A DNA stretch of 64,000 bases from Gambelia wislizenii (GCA_030847615.1 JAUMIR010000005.1:166746596-166810595), one strand, 5' to 3'; shown: positions 10,905-23,480, counted from the stretch's first letter. Program-made: numbers and translations. The notes: generated by a model from the sequence alone, not told the origin.

Positions 10905-12891
10905 TATCTTTTCAAATATATAAATGAGTCTCTCATTATTTAGGGAAAAGGGGGAAGGGGAGAACATCCAGCCTGGGCACACAAATGCATCTCAGAACTT
11001 ACCTGAGGGATTGTCTAAATGGTGAAAATACAAGGAGAATACGATTTGTCTAAATGGGATCCCACATCAACCCACCATATTTGGAATGAGAGGGGCCAAG
11101 TCCACCAAAAGCACTGCAGAAAAAGCCTTTACAGCTTTTCCTGCCTTAAAAAAGCTCTATGGGGGGATGCACATTCCCACTCATTGGTGCAATCCAATTT
11201 GCATTAATCCACATTCCCAATAGTAGTGGAAGTGGAAAGCTGATTGATCTACAGCCTGCTAACAAGGCAAGCTCTGGAACTGCCATGTTGGATTTTCACC
11301 ATAGCAATTGTGTGGTGAGGTGATGAAACCACCTTTTTTCCCTTTGTTTAGGCAGAATATTACACTTTCACAGCTTAGATATGCTTTTTAAAAATAATGT
11401 TCAGCAGCGGAAACCAGTGGGAATAAAAATGTGAGTAATTCACTCATGCCCACCATCTTTATTCACAGGCGTGCCCATTGGAACAGCAAAAACAGATAGC
11501 TTTGCATGCCTGTGATCTTGCCCAAAAAACATTAAGACAAATTGAATCTACTTTGAATTGGCATTAGTGTGCATCAGTCCATATTTTTCCCTCATATAGA
11601 AAAGCCCCAAGTTTCCTTATTGAACGAGAGACCTATAGTCTGTTTTAACTTAATTCTAAGAATATAGTTTGCGCGCCTCCCTCTGAGATACATTTCATCA
11701 TTTTATTGTTGTGAAAAGTTAAACTATTAGCCCTAGCAATTCAAACTGGTAACCTAATACACACAGATTTTGCTTTGCAATATCAGGCTTTGTCTCTCTT
11801 GACCTGATGTAATATATTCATCAGTGCTTCTAGGTAATGTAATGCACACACAACGATATCCCTCAACTCAATTAGATTTGGTAGACAGATATTATTTTAG
11901 ATCATCAAACCACGATACACATAAAACTCCTGTAGATGCAGTCAATCACTTAAGAATATATATTTATTAGAATAACTAAAGAAACAGGAATATTTGACTA
12001 GATATTTTGGCTTCCACCTTCTTCAGTTTCTCTGAAAAAAAAGTAAGCTTTGCCCGAAGTGGCACTTACAGCATAAAGTTTTCCAAAGTATTTGGATGAT
12101 GTTTGTTATCATAGTTTTTTTGAGACTATGCACTTCAGACTTGAGTTTGTTCACATTACAATACAAAATTAATTTAGCTAAAGCAGAGGCAATTACAACC
12201 TATCATTACAAATGTGATTTCATCACACATATTTATTGTTGCCTGAGAGCCACTTTTTTTCTGCGTATTATCCAAGCCTCTGAAATTAAATCATGGAGGA
12301 GGGTGGCTTACTAATGTGGGATTGCATAATTGGTACCAGTTTCAGGTCTTAAATGGCAAGTTAATAATCACTAAAGACAAGAGGACATTTACTTGAGAGG
12401 GACTTAAAATGTTCATTCTAGTTTAGGGTTGATGTTATTTTTCCTAACATGATGAGTGTCAGGTTGGTCCATAAAAGCAATCCTCCTGCCAACAAATTTC
12501 AAAAATGTAGCAAGTTACTTTAGATGTTTATGTTTGAACTGTCTGCTGTTTTCATGTTCCATGTAAATGAAACAAGCTGTTGGCTAAGTTTAGCTAGGAA
12601 GGATAGAGTTTGTCTAATATGGGTAAAATGGCCTTGCACCTGCAAATTGTTTTGGGAAGCAAGAGGTGGTGCTACAACTGGATGAGAATGGGTGGATAGA
12701 TAATGGGCAACCAATGGCTCAAGAGTCCACCAGATTTTGACTGATTGTAAATACTTTTTATCTTACTGTCCCTATGAGCTTCATTCAAAGCAACAATTTT
12801 GTAGTCTTAACTCTTTATCAGACCACCACACCTCAATCCTTCTTTTGCAGGTATATTTTAACATGTTTTTATGCTAGCAAAAGACCACACA
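10905..12891. other. No gene recognised
   Basis: About 2 kb without a supported feature. Short frames at 11019-11207, 12096-12314 and 12520-12714 show no motif. A (CA)n run lies at 12889-12900. Confidence 0.45.
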
Positions 12892-12899
12892 CACACACA

Positions 12900-13125
12900 C
12901 CAGACTTTACCTTAAGTCCTGGTTATAGGCAGGCCAGGCACTAACGGAGAGTGAATGGAGCTCTGTTTAGTTCCGTGGTCGTGATCACTGTGAATCTTGC
13001 AAGAAGATGCAAGTGTGGAAAATTTTAATAAAAGAAAAAGAAACACACACAAAAAAACTGTTCACACAAGCACAAAACACACTAAAAATATTTCAAGTAA
13101 ACCAGGGAGGTAAAAAAGCACCCCC
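12900..13125. repeat. Degraded fragment of the GGANWTTWTCAGA element group
   Basis: Words such as GAATGGAGCTCTGTT, CAAGCACAAAACACAC and AAGTAAACCAGGGAGG match the interiors of the 29944, 37349 and 38316 elements. Ends are not identifiable; the LINE copy that follows may have interrupted it. Confidence 0.4.
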
Positions 13126-13179
13126 TTCCTGTCTGTCCCTGTCTCACCCGAAAGTGTTCTGTCATGCACACTGCATTCA

Positions 13180-14012
13180 TGTGCTCAAGTCCATTCAGCA
13201 GTTCACCTACCTGGGAAGCATCATCTCCTCAGATACCAAGATTGACAAAGAGATCGATCACAGATAGCAAAGGCATATAGTGCATTTGGAAGACTTCACA
13301 AAAGAGTCTGGAGTAATAAACACCTGAGGTGAAGCACAAAAATCAGTGTGTATAGACCCATTGTACTGTCTATTCTCCTTTATGGATCTGAAACATGGGT
13401 CACCTATCGCCACAACCTATGACTCTTCGAACACTTTCATCAGCGCTGTATATGCACAATCCTAAATATACATTGGACTGACTATGTGATGAATGTTGCT
13501 GTCCTTGAGCAATCAGGGATCACCAGCATTGAGGCCATGATATTGAGAACACAGCTGTGCTAGGCAGGGCACGTTTCTAGGATGGAGGACCATCACCTCC
13601 CAAAAATAGTACTCTACAGTGAACTAGCCATGGGTCAGAGTAAGAGGGGCGCTCCAAAAAAATGATACAAGGACTCCCTGAAACAACATCTCAGGCTTAA
13701 CCAAATTGTTCACCAACAATGGTCCACCCTGGCCTCACATCAGGAGGCATGGAGATGCACTATCGACAATGCTGCAGCCTTATTTGAGAACTCACTCCGA
13801 ACAAGTCTTGAAGAGAAACGACAACGCAGAAAGAATCACAACCCAGAAACATCACCCAAGGAGATCTTCTGCTGTGCTTTCTGCAACTGGACTTGTTTAT
13901 CTCGGATTGGCCTTTTTAGTCATCAGTGCACTTGCAGAAAGCATGGGATGAGTCCTTCCTGAATCTTCGTTTGCAAAGAAAAGCCAGAGAGGGAGAGAGA
14001 GAGAGAGACATG
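13180..14012 (+). mobile_element. LINE with C-terminal zinc knuckle, copy 2 (longest)
   Basis: The plus strand encodes, across frames, the end of a reverse transcriptase: FTYLGSIISSDTKIDKEID near 13200, YGSETWVTYR near 13385, RWAGH/RMEDHHLPK-like near 13560, and the CxxC...H...C knuckle near 13885. It ends AAGCCAGAGAGGGAGAGAGA. Several stops and shifts show that it is dead. It reaches further upstream than the other copies, covering the thumb region but not the catalytic palm. The motif set resembles RTE/CR1-type LINEs, but I do not assign a clade. Confidence 0.7.
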
Positions 14013-16023
14013 TGAGCACAATGGTGCAAAGTTTCAAATGCCGCCAATGCCTGCAAAAAAGCGCCAAGGGAGATCTATTGATAGCTTGTCCCATCAATAA
14101 AATAGAATGAGTTTTTAACAAGATATGATCATGAAAAGATGATGTCGTCTGGTATGTGCACCTTTTTGTGACCATTAAGCATCCTTGTGATGCCATATTT
14201 CCTGCATCTGATAAAATCCTTTAGTTTCCTGTGGCAATAAAACTTACTTTTTAACCCTGAAGCTATTGCCCACTGATTCTAGAGAAGCAGATATGTGACA
14301 GTGAGGGAGAACCACTGAAATTTATGCATAGCTATTTGTGTTAAAGTTGGAAGAGATTACATGGCAATTGTAAACTAGTAAAATATGACCTGCAATTTTT
14401 TTTAAAAAAATAAAACCATAAATATTTCTTTCAGTGCAATGGGACTGCAACTCTGTACATACTTACTCGGTAAAATGCCCTAATGAATACAGCAGGGCTA
14501 ATGTCTGTGCATATATGTATAGCTTGCTTTGTAAATAGACCAGTAAAAATGGTAACTCATTAGAGAGGATATGTAAATGCAATATATCCTCATCAACAGC
14601 AAGTGTAAAGTAATCCAGAAGGCCCTGAAGTCAGATTCAAATTCTTTAAACTTGATTGAAATTGACATAGGGATGTGAAATGAAACTAGGAACTGACATG
14701 TATGATCTGAGACTACACTGTAGTTTCATAAAACACAGGATTGTTAACAACCTGGAAAGTTTGTCCTGAAGTCAAGCTCATGAAAATGCATTCCATTTCT
14801 CTACCTGATATCTGCACTTGGTTTCTTAAACTATTTGAGCAAAAAAGGGTTTTGATTCTCTTATCAACTGCTTGGTATAAGGTTCAATGGACCTGAGTGG
14901 AACTTTTTGGCTGGGCAGTACAAGTATAATCATTAATTCCATTTTTGGAACCTCATCTCCATTGCCCTCAACAGACCTTACATCTAATTGGGTTGTTAGT
15001 CATTCAGCACCTGTCTTGTGGGTATTGTTGCTGTCAAGTCAGGGAACTACAGAACAAATACATTTTCCCTTGACCATTACTCCAGCCAGGGGTTTCATTG
15101 CTGCCCCTTCTGCATTATGACTGCAACAAGAAGCAGATATTTCCACTTCTGGTTTGGGAAAAGAATATGTTTGCAGTATACCAAAATACCTGATGACTGT
15201 GCACTTTGAGAAACACATTTCCCAGAGGATTCTGGGAGAGTGATTGGATTCTAAAACTCCATATTTTTTAACTCTTTGTCTTTTTTCTTTTCTTTGTTCT
15301 TTTTCTTTTTATTTGGTGGGGTTGCTGTGCTCCCAAAATTACTCTCCCACTAAGAAATGAAGATAAGATATTGGTTCTGGGTTAACTAGGGCCAAAGCTT
15401 TATTTATATTTACCAATCAATGTGGAGAGGGAGGCTTTCCTGGGGCGTTATACTGGTAGAGGTCAGGATCATTGCTAGACAATCTCCTCCACCTATAATC
15501 AAATAAAGCACCTCTCCCCACTGCCTATACATATGCCTACAGCATGCAGTGTCTGACCATTTTTGGGGGGGGGAACCTGCCCTACCACAGGCTTAAAGGA
15601 ATAGGTGTGATGTGGATCTGCCCCTAAGCTGTTCCTCTAAAAGCTGACCTGAAGAAGCAACCTTCCTTAACTGGTGCTCATTGGGTTTATACCAATTTGA
15701 GGTCTTCCTATTCCAGACTTCTCACCTTGGTGTAACCATATATTTACTCCAGTACACCCCTGATCTGCCTTTGAGGCCCAAAGCGCATCAGTGCAGGACA
15801 GGTAAAAATGCCATTGCCACCTTTTGTTCAATATGCCAGTCTGGTGCACTAGCTCCAAAATGCCTATCCAGCCCTGAGGCAACCACCTACACTTGGGATG
15901 GGTAGATGGGATGGTAAGTGAGAAAAGAGGCCAGCACCTGAATGGAGTCAGCTTCAATAGCCTCCACTGTTACCCAAATGGTGTGGGGGTCCACACAGAT
16001 TCCACTAGTGTCCAAAATTAATA
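14013..16023. other. No gene recognised
   Basis: Unassigned. 14125-14215 has AGATGATGTCGTC and CTGATAAAATCC words like the TIR group elsewhere, but no paired ends. The sequence just left of 16024 may be leader of the minus-strand LTR copy (compare positions 1-154). Confidence 0.4.
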
Positions 16024-17192
16024 TGGGAAATATTTAATTAGCTCAAAATGCTGTGAGAGGCCAAGTAACAGCAGGATCTTTTGACCTATGTATACTGAGG
16101 ACTTTTTCAGATGCTGTAAAAGCCCTCCATGGAGGTCGGGAGAAGGATGCAGCTGTCCCACTCCAGTCGGTTGGTTTTGCATGATGCCATCCTCCTTCCA
16201 TCCTTCTTCGTTCTCCTTCCATGCTGGATCCATGGCAAAGGATCCACCTTTTACCAATGAAAAACTTCAGTCAGTAAAAAGTGGCGCCTTTTCCATCAAT
16301 CCAGCACAGAAGGAGGACAAAGAAGAACAGGAGGAGGATGGTGTCATGCAAAAACTACTGGCTGGAGCAGGATAGCGGCATCCTTCTCCCGATCTCCACG
16401 GAGGGCTTTTACAATGTCTGAAAAAGTCCTGAGAGTAACAGAGGAGACTCTAAGCCAAAATGTACAATTAAATGATCTTTATTGGAAATTAATAGTAACA
16501 GCATTCACACAAACACTCAGACTTCAGGCAATCACACAAGGCTATCAGAGATAGTAGGAAGTATTTGGACAGAGGAATAGAGTGAGGGGTTCTTGGGTGA
16601 TGTGATACCTATGAGAGGAATAGAATGAAGGGGTTACCAGAGGAGTAGAGATTTATGCAGCAGAAGATTCTCAGAGATGCAGTCTGAGGGTCTCACAGCA
16701 AACTGGCAGCATGGATGCAGGAAGAACTGTGGACATTTTGGTGGTGTTTTAGGGTGATATTTATATGTGATAATTCTCCCTAAAGGGATGGAATTTAGGT
16801 TGGAATACAATGTCTCTTGGAGTTTCCCAGGACTAAACAAAGTGTTCTCTTGAAGAGTTAACGATTGTTAATGGGCGATGTATTTGGAATTGAATAGGAA
16901 TAGGCAAGGTCTATTGTTGGAGGGGAAGGGAAGAAGAAAAACCCATTTTGCAAACATCAAGATTTCTGCTATTGTTGAGTAGATTACTGGATGACTCATA
17001 TCCAGATGTTAACTCTGACCTGAGTATTACTTGTTTAGGAAATTTCCAAAGGCCCCCTCCCTTGGTTATACGTGACTCCAACCTTGGTATCTGGGGTCCC
17101 TGGTTTACCTGCTAAACCACATGGAAAGCCAAATTATTAAATATTGCCAATTATGTGATATTCCAAGATGGGGTCTGCTAGGGTAGGTAACA
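16024..17192 (-). mobile_element. LTR of the five-copy family, copy 3 (split by a foldback element)
   Basis: On the minus strand it starts TGTTACCTACCC and ends TTAAATATTTCCCA. Removing the 331-bp insertion at 16099-16429 and one TGA copy leaves 835 bp, equal to the other members. The early ATATTTAATAATTTGGC is shared with copy 2. A poly(A) signal reads AATAAAGATC near 16480 on the minus strand. Sequence past the end contains ATTTTGGACAC, comparable to the leader words beside copies 1 and 5. Confidence 0.6.
16099..16429. mobile_element. Foldback TIR element inside LTR copy 3
   Basis: The two ends are inverted copies over at least 53 bp with about five mismatches (GGACTTTTTCAGA, then GTAAAAGCCCTCC, then TCGGGAGAAGGATGC), and weaker pairing continues inward for another 50 bp or so. 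TGA flanks both sides (16096-16098, 16430-16432). Comparison with the LTR at 38184-39629 shows that TATGTATAC normally continues directly, so this is an insertion. The end sequence places it in the GGANWTTWTCAGA group. Confidence 0.75.
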
Positions 17193-17740
17193 ACACTCCG
17201 ATGCCTCTATGTTGTATGGTGATACAGAGTTACCACATCAGATCTCCTGCCTCTTTCCAGGAGGGGAGGACAAAGAAACTGGGCACATCAAATGCATGGG
17301 ACAGCACCAAACTGAAAGTGAAATCTGAGAGGTCTTTGCAGGTAACAGAAACAGTCAGATGAAGTATAGGACCCAGAGAACAGATGGTGTCCACACCTGG
17401 TGGAGATGGAACATTCCTGGGTATCTTAGGAATTGTAGCTGTGGGGAGTGGACTAAAGCAGAGAATTGTAAGTACCTCACCAAACTATAAAGCCTATAAT
17501 TCCATTTAAGTGGAATGAAACTGATAACTAAGTGATGCGGATGCTCCTTATATTTCTACCCTTTGTAGAAACCAGTTCCTATTCTACCCAATCGTTTAGC
17601 AAGAAATGAACTTGCTACAACCTGTAACATGAGTTTAGCCAATAAGTAAATCTGCAGCTGTGATTCACATCACATTTTGACATCTTAAAGGTTTAAAATT
17701 GTGGAGAGAACCTTTGATTTCTGCACAGTAGCATCGATAT
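17193..17740. other. No feature recognised
   Basis: Unassigned; a diffuse resemblance to the palindromic AATCCTGGGATTTGTAGT family lies around 17415-17520. Confidence 0.4.
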
Positions 17741-17741
17741 T

Positions 17742-17796
<55 letters not shown>

Positions 17797-17854
17797 TGTA
17801 AGTAATAGTCCAAAAAGTAACATTTTTAAGTTCTGTTTTTTTAATATATACTCA

Positions 17855-17908
<54 letters not shown>

Positions 17909-17926
17909 CGCGCACGCACACATATA
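17741..17926. repeat. Compound (TG)n(AG)n ... (CT)n(AT)n microsatellite
   Basis: TG then AG dinucleotides (17741-17794) are followed after about 55 bp by CT then AT dinucleotides and an ACGCGCACGCACAC tail (17851-17920). The AG and CT blocks are complementary, so the locus could fold back. Confidence 0.85.
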
Positions 17927-18091
17927 TAGCACTTTTACTATATGAACTTAGAAATCCTTACAATAACTATGAGTCAGGTCAGTATGATTATTTCCATTTT
18001 TCAGACAGGGTATAGGTTAGGCAATTTTAGTTTCCTCAAACAGGATTCCATATGAGGTTTTAAATAAAAAGCATCAAGGGCTGGGCACTAG

Positions 18092-18167
18092 AAAAGGAAG
18101 TTGTTTTTTTCATAGCTATCTGATACAGGAGTATCAGACAGCTATGAAAACCCAACCTTCTTTTCCT
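18092..18167. repeat. Perfect-core hairpin
   Basis: Arms of about 35 bp around a 6-base loop. The inner arms CATAGCTATCTGATA and TATCAGACAGCTATG pair with one mismatch; the outer arms AAGGAAGTTG and CAACCTTCTTTTCC pair loosely. No flanking duplication is obvious. Confidence 0.65.
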
Positions 18168-18264
18168 TTCCATATAGCTTCTACATGGGAGATTAGTGGT
18201 GGATGTCAAACATTTCGTGACCCACCACATGATTTGAATAATGAGTAAATAATAAGTCTATAGG

Positions 18265-19675
18265 CTTCAGGGATGGCTATGGTAAAGAGACAGCTTTGGT
18301 TGCCTTGGTGGATGACCTACACAGAGAACTAGGCAGGGTGGGTGTGTCTCTGCTGGTTCTGCTGGAACTCTCAGCTGCTTTCAAGGCCATTGACCATGGT
18401 ATCCTCCTGGGTTACCTCACTGGGATGGGTCTTGTGGGCACTGTTTTACAGTGGTTCCAGTCCTTCTTGGAGGGACAGACCCAGAAGGTGTGCTGGGGGA
18501 CGACTATTATATACCCTGGCCACTGCACTGTGGTATCCCTCAAGGCTCAGTTTTGTCCCCCATGCTGTTTCATATCTACATGAAATCACTGGGAGAAGTC
18601 ATATGGAATTTTGGGGTTCACACCACTCTATCTCTCCTTTCCACCTGACTCCAAGGAAGCTGTTTCTGTGCTAAACCAGTGCCTACTGTCAGTAATGGAC
18701 TGGATGAGGGTGAACAAATTGAAACTTAATCCAGACAAGACAGAGGTGCTCCAGGTCAGTAGAAAGGCAGATCAGGGAACAGGGATTTGGCCTGCACTGG
18801 ATGGGGTCGCACTTCCCCTGAACTCTCAGGTTCGCAGTTTGGGTGTGTCCCTGGACTCAGATCTGAGCTTGGATGCACAGGTTTCGGTTGTGGCCAGAAG
18901 TGCATTTTCACAGTTAAAATTAGTGCGCCAGCTGTGCCCATTCCTTGGAAAGTTGTATCTGGCTATAGTGACACATGCCTTGATTACATCGCACTTGGAC
19001 TACTGTAATGCACTCTACATGGGGCTGCCTTTGGAAACTGTTCAGAAACTTCAGTGGGTGCAAAATGCTGTGGGCAGGCTGTTGATGGGCTGGCTACAGG
19101 GATCATGTGATGTCCCTTGTTGAAACAGCTGCACTGGCTCCCAGTTCATTTCTGGGCAGAATCCAAAATGCTGGTTTTGACCCTTAAAGCCCCAAACAGC
19201 TTAGGTCCAGACTAACTGAAAGACCATATCTCACTATACAAACTGGCCTGAGTGTTAGGATTGGTAGGGGAAGGCTTTCTGTCAGTCCCACCACCTTCTC
19301 AGGTGTGGTTGGTGAGGACTAAGGAGAAAGCCTTTTCCATGGCTGCTCCCAGACTGTGGAACTCCTTTCCATGGGAGGGCCAGATGGCCCCCTCCCTGCC
19401 TTCTTTTTGTCAGCAGTTGAAGGCATATTTATTTAGGCAGGCATTTGAGAAGTGAATTTTAATTGGCATCCTGCTTTTAATGTTGTATTTTTATTGATTT
19501 TATGTTTTTAATTAATGCTGTGTTTTATGTGCTAATTATTTTAATGTTTTTTAAATGTTTGTAAATATTGATATTTTAGCTGTATTTTTTAAATTATTAT
19601 AAGCTGCCTTAAGTCCCATCTTGGGAGAAAGCTGGGGTATAAATCTAATAAATAAGTAAATAAATAAATAAAATG
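18265..19675 (+). mobile_element. L2-type LINE, reverse transcriptase remnant and 3' end
   Basis: Across three frames the plus strand encodes an L2-like reverse transcriptase: LLVLLELSAAFKAIDHGILL (motif A region), LQWFQSFLEGQTQKV, GIPQGSVLSPMLFHIYM (motif B), MDWMRVNKLKLNPDKTEVL, and the C-terminal SHLDYCNALYMGLP and RLWNSFP stretches. The YADD box expected near 18615 is missing, so it is catalytically dead. The 3' end is L2-like: AAGCTGCCTTAAGTCCC, GGGTATAAAT, then (AATA)n. It is 5'-truncated at about 18265. Confidence 0.85.
19650..19674 (+). repeat. (AATA)n tail of the L2
   Basis: AATAAATAAATAAATAAA-type run ending the L2 copy, the usual simple-repeat 3' tail for this group. Confidence 0.7.
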
Positions 19676-19924
19676 AAAATATGTTTCCTCAATTTAAGAA
19701 ATTGAATTATGGCAACCCTGGATAAAGAGAAGGGTAAGAGAGATCAGGAGGGACTCCTTATCCCTTGTAAGGGTCAGTGGATGGGACAGTTATGTGAAGG
19801 GGAAGAATGAATGAGCATAGAAAGTGAGGAAAAGAGAGAGACCAGAATAGAGGAAACAGAATTTGTGAGAGGGGAAATAGACACAGCAGAGAGGACTAGA
19901 AAAGCCAGGGGAGCACTAAGGGGT
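19676..19924. other. No feature recognised
   Basis: Purine-rich unassigned sequence; the frame at 19811-20023 runs into the next LINE tail and is not a gene. Confidence 0.4.
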
Positions 19925-20115
19925 TTCTATTTAATTCATTTCTTATTTATTTTATTTATTTCATTTGCATGCTCCTTTCTTCTAGAGTGGGACCCAAGGC
20001 AGCTCCAAAAAAGAATCAATTAAAAAACCTTAATAAAATGTAAAAAAAAAAACTGTTAAAAATTACCATATTAAGCAGTATACAATTATTTAAAAGGCAC
20101 ACACAAGTTAAACAA
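19925..20115 (-). mobile_element. L2-like 3' end fragment
   Basis: The minus strand ends in a TTTATT-type simple tail and carries GGGTCCCACTCTAGAAGAAAG and a run of AAAACATTTT-type words as in other L2-like tails here (63590-64000). Short and old. Confidence 0.45.
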
Positions 20116-21877
20116 ATAAATAATTCACATTGAGTAGTGCTGTGAAAAAAATAGGACTGTGATGGGAGCTGGTTCATAGGTTTTAACCTAGCCGGAGCTA
20201 ATGTTTAGAATATATATTTAGTTTGATAGAATTCATGACCTGATAATGCTGTCAGTGCTGTCCCAAGACAGTTTTCCTGCCTGAGGTAAAGGACAAGGTG
20301 GCAGGTGCACAAAGCAATCAGACTGGCTGTTCAATTCTACTTCAACACTTGTGATGGATGGTGTTTTCTCCTATATCAAGAGGGCATCAAGTTAGCTTTG
20401 GGGGCAGGCAATGCAGCACACATAGCTTGTTTGCTTCCTCATCCTTGCCTCAGCATCTGACACCTGACACAGGTCTCTCACAGCTGACAGGCCTGGCCTT
20501 AACTGTCTTTTTTTGGCACTGAACCCAATGAAGACTGGGGGAATAAAGACATGTTTTTCATCTCTGCTATTTCAGTATATCACTTGGCCCCCAGAAGGAG
20601 AAAAAAATAAAACCACACCTATTCATTCTAGAACACTTCCATCCCTGACAGTGTAGCTGATACTCTTTCAAAAAGAAAGCAGAAGAATAAGATAAGATCT
20701 GTTTATCAGCTGCTCAGATTTCACATTTAAATAGCATGCATCCTTTTTTTGTAGAAAAGAAACAAATCACTCCCTCATTGTCCAGTTTAAAAATGAACAG
20801 CCTTGAAACATCTGCCAGCATTGTTGAAACAGATGAACAAGCTTGTTCAATCTGATTGTACAAGTGTGACCTTTTCATGGAGAGGTTGATAAGAAAAGCT
20901 CAAGTAAAGAGCTGCTCCACCCCACCCACCTACACTCTCAACTATTTAGACACTCCTCTTCAATTATGTGGATGAGCAGAGATGCTCTGGAATTGGTTCT
21001 GGGGTTTACAAAGTCAGAAATTCAACATCAGGTCTTCATTCCCATTTCTGCCTCAAACCTTTGCATGACGTATAATGCATGGACAGTTTGCAGGTCAGTT
21101 CCTCCTTCAGTTCCTCACACGCATATTTAATATGTGTTGGTGTCAGTGTGCATATGATTACATCAGGACTCTTTGGATGCACTGCCATACTATATATCTG
21201 CGTAATGTTAACATGCAAAAAAAAGAAAAGAAAAAAAAAAGGATAAATATATAGCATGAAATTAGGGATGAATATTGTCCGTCCTCCTCCTTGTCTTTTC
21301 CCTAGCCCTGGAACTGAATACACTTTACAAAAGTTAAAATACATACAACTAAAAGGTCACATGATACGAAAAGTAAAATATAATCAAACTGTATACAGAA
21401 TTAGAAGCAGTGAAAACCCTACTCACCCAAAATAAAAACCTCAAATACAGACAATATAGCACATTATTAAAGGTCTTTTCCCCCATGTGCACCTTGTCCT
21501 CAAAGGCCTGCCCCCCCAAAAAAAGACTTCATCTGTCTGGGCTTGTCTACACAAGGGAATCCCCCTCCCCCCAAAAAAATCTGGCACAACAAGGCTACAT
21601 GACGTGTGGCCTTATCATTGAATCTGGTGCAAACAAGGTTCCCAGCCATGTAATCTGGGTACCTCATTTCTGACCCCAGAGCAAATGACTATGTACCAGT
21701 AGCACTGAGGAGGGAAAAACCTTTATGTAACCATCCCAGACCAGGAACTGGCTTGGATGTCGAGGTAAATGGTGGTGACTTCCAGGCAGTGATCTGTCCT
21801 GGCTTTGCCAGGGAGCCGATAGAGCAAAGGCAGCAGCAGCAGGAGCTGAAAGAATAAAAGTAAGAGCGGCAGACTAA
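20116..21877. other. No gene recognised
   Basis: About 1.7 kb unassigned. 20650-20900 has balanced composition with AGATAAG-type words and no repeat relatives in the window, so it could be conserved non-coding sequence. A GGGCTTGTCTACAC end at 21540 resembles TIRs elsewhere but its partner is uncertain. Confidence 0.4.
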
Positions 21878-22433
21878 GGACTTTATCAGACACATGAAAT
21901 ATGGCAGCATAACAATGTCACATAAATGTGAAAGGGCACAAATATCAGATGGCATTGCCTTTTTGTGTTTATATACTGGCCACAAGTCAATCTATTTTAT
22001 TGATGGGCCAAGCTGTCAATAGATTGGCTGTGGTGATTTTTGCTGGTATTGCCGGCATATGAAATTTCATGTCTTTTTTTCACATTATTACAGTGTGAAT
22101 GGACAGACCAGCCACAACACATCCAGGTGAAATTGTGACATCCAGGTAGGAGACGCTCTTTTTAGGACCCTCCCTGGCTTACATGGAAGTTTTTAAGTAT
22201 GTTTGTGTGCTTAGTGTAACTTTCTCTGTGTTTTTTTTTTTAAATTTCCTGTGTGAGGTATTATTGTGAGAATCTGTGAGATTTCACCCCTGGTTCGCTC
22301 CTCGTTCATTGCTGGGGCTGCCTTTTGCCGGGATTACAGGTAAGGGTGGTATGGAGCATTCTTTCGCCAGCATAAAAACACCACAAAATATGCCAGCAAA
22401 AGAATGTTTGTGGTTGGTGGTCTGATAAAGTCC
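21878..22433. mobile_element. TIR element with perfect 14-bp ends (GGACTTTATCAGAC)
   Basis: GGACTTTATCAGAC at 21878-21891 is exactly inverted at 22420-22433, giving a 556-bp element. Flanks are TAA and AAA, close to a 3-bp TWA duplication. The interior shares CCCTCC(C/A)TGG and TTAGTGTAACTTT words with 29944-30539. No transposase. It belongs to the GGANWTTWTCAGA group. Confidence 0.65.
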
Positions 22434-22462
22434 AAATGCACCATCTGGATGCAGGGACACAT

Positions 22463-22463
<1 letters not shown>

Positions 22464-22502
<39 letters not shown>
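22464..22502. repeat. (TAA)n microsatellite
   Basis: About 13 TAA units forming the 3' tail of the L2-like element that follows on the minus strand. Confidence 0.9.
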
Positions 22503-22503
<1 letters not shown>

Positions 22504-22900
22504 TTTTACCCCGCCCCTCTGTTAAAAACAATCAGGGCGGCTTACAGCAATTAAAATGCAACAATGCTAACTAAAATCCCTAAGCACCACCCACCCCCAC
22601 CCACCCCATAAAAAGATATTAAACTAATATAAAAATAAAAACCACCTAACTAAAATCACATAGACATTTACCCAATGTCCCTGCAGAGAAACAGGTAGCA
22701 GGGTGGCTCCAGGGCAGGTCCAGGGCAGAAGAGTTTGGGGAATCCATTTAGACTTTTGCTCCTAGTGTAGACAAGCGCTCTGTGGAAAGTTAGCAAGGGA
22801 GGTGCCAGTCTGGCCTCTCAAGGAGAAGAGTTCTAGAACCTCAGCACAGACACTGAGAAAGCCTTCTCTCATGTTGCTCCCACATTCAGTATTATGTGTG
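22503..22900 (-). mobile_element. L2-like LINE 3' end
   Basis: On the minus strand the sequence ends TAAGCCGCCCTGATTG...GGGGCGGGGTAAAAA followed by (TTA)n, the standard L2-like 3' terminus. Further 5' are GAACTCTTCTCCTTGAGAGG and GGCCAGACTGGC words matching the equivalent region at 52176-52480. A TGTAGACAAGCGC word at 22764 may be the end of a separate TIR element. Confidence 0.65.
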
Positions 22901-23480
22901 CTTTAAAAGAACAACAACAACAGCAACTCATATTCTTTCCATCCCTTGAAAGAAATTTACAGATTTACACTTTAGAGATTTAGGTAAGGTTTTTTTCCAA
23001 AAACAAACAAACATCTCCATTGGCTAAATTCAAATATGTCCAGAAATACCCAGCATTAATTTGACTATGTTGTATTTGCTTGCCATAGAATGGCTAAAGA
23101 CATTTCTCAGTAATAAAATAGGTGACAACTCAAATATCCAGCACATCTCAATATCCAGATCGAAATTCTAAACCCAGACTTTAATAAGCTAAAAAGTCAA
23201 AACATTTTCTCATTATGGTGAAATCTGTCAATTTTGCTTCTACCCACCTTCATTAAACAACACACCACCAAAAGCCTTGAATGACTTCTGTCCCATTCCA
23301 ATTGAATTAAAAGAACTGAACATAGTAGCAAACTTTAAATATGTATCATTCTTTGGAATATTTGGAAATATAATTGCTAACACATCATTTCTACTTTGGA
23401 AATAAATGTAGGTAATTTGAAAGCCTCAAATCAAGAAAGTATATTGGAAATATTCCTGTTCATTTTTATGTTTTGTTATC
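22901..23480. other. No feature recognised
   Basis: Unassigned AT-rich sequence. Confidence 0.5.

Noticed and set aside
14125..14215. Possible end pair of the GGANWTTWTCAGA group
   Set aside because: Only short words match and no inverted pair with a duplication can be drawn.
17665..17919. Frame with Ile-Tyr and Arg-Glu repeats
   Set aside because: Translation of dinucleotide repeats.
20650..20900. Host enhancer or exon
   Set aside because: Only compositional hints; without cross-species alignment it cannot be called. Mentioned as unassigned sequence.
21540..22777. A larger TIR element from GGGCTTGTCTACAC (21540) to GTGTAGACAAGCGC (about 22764-22777), with TCT on both sides
   Set aside because: The supposed interior contains an L2-like end whose own sequence continues past the right boundary, so the pairing may be coincidental. 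Left as unresolved.
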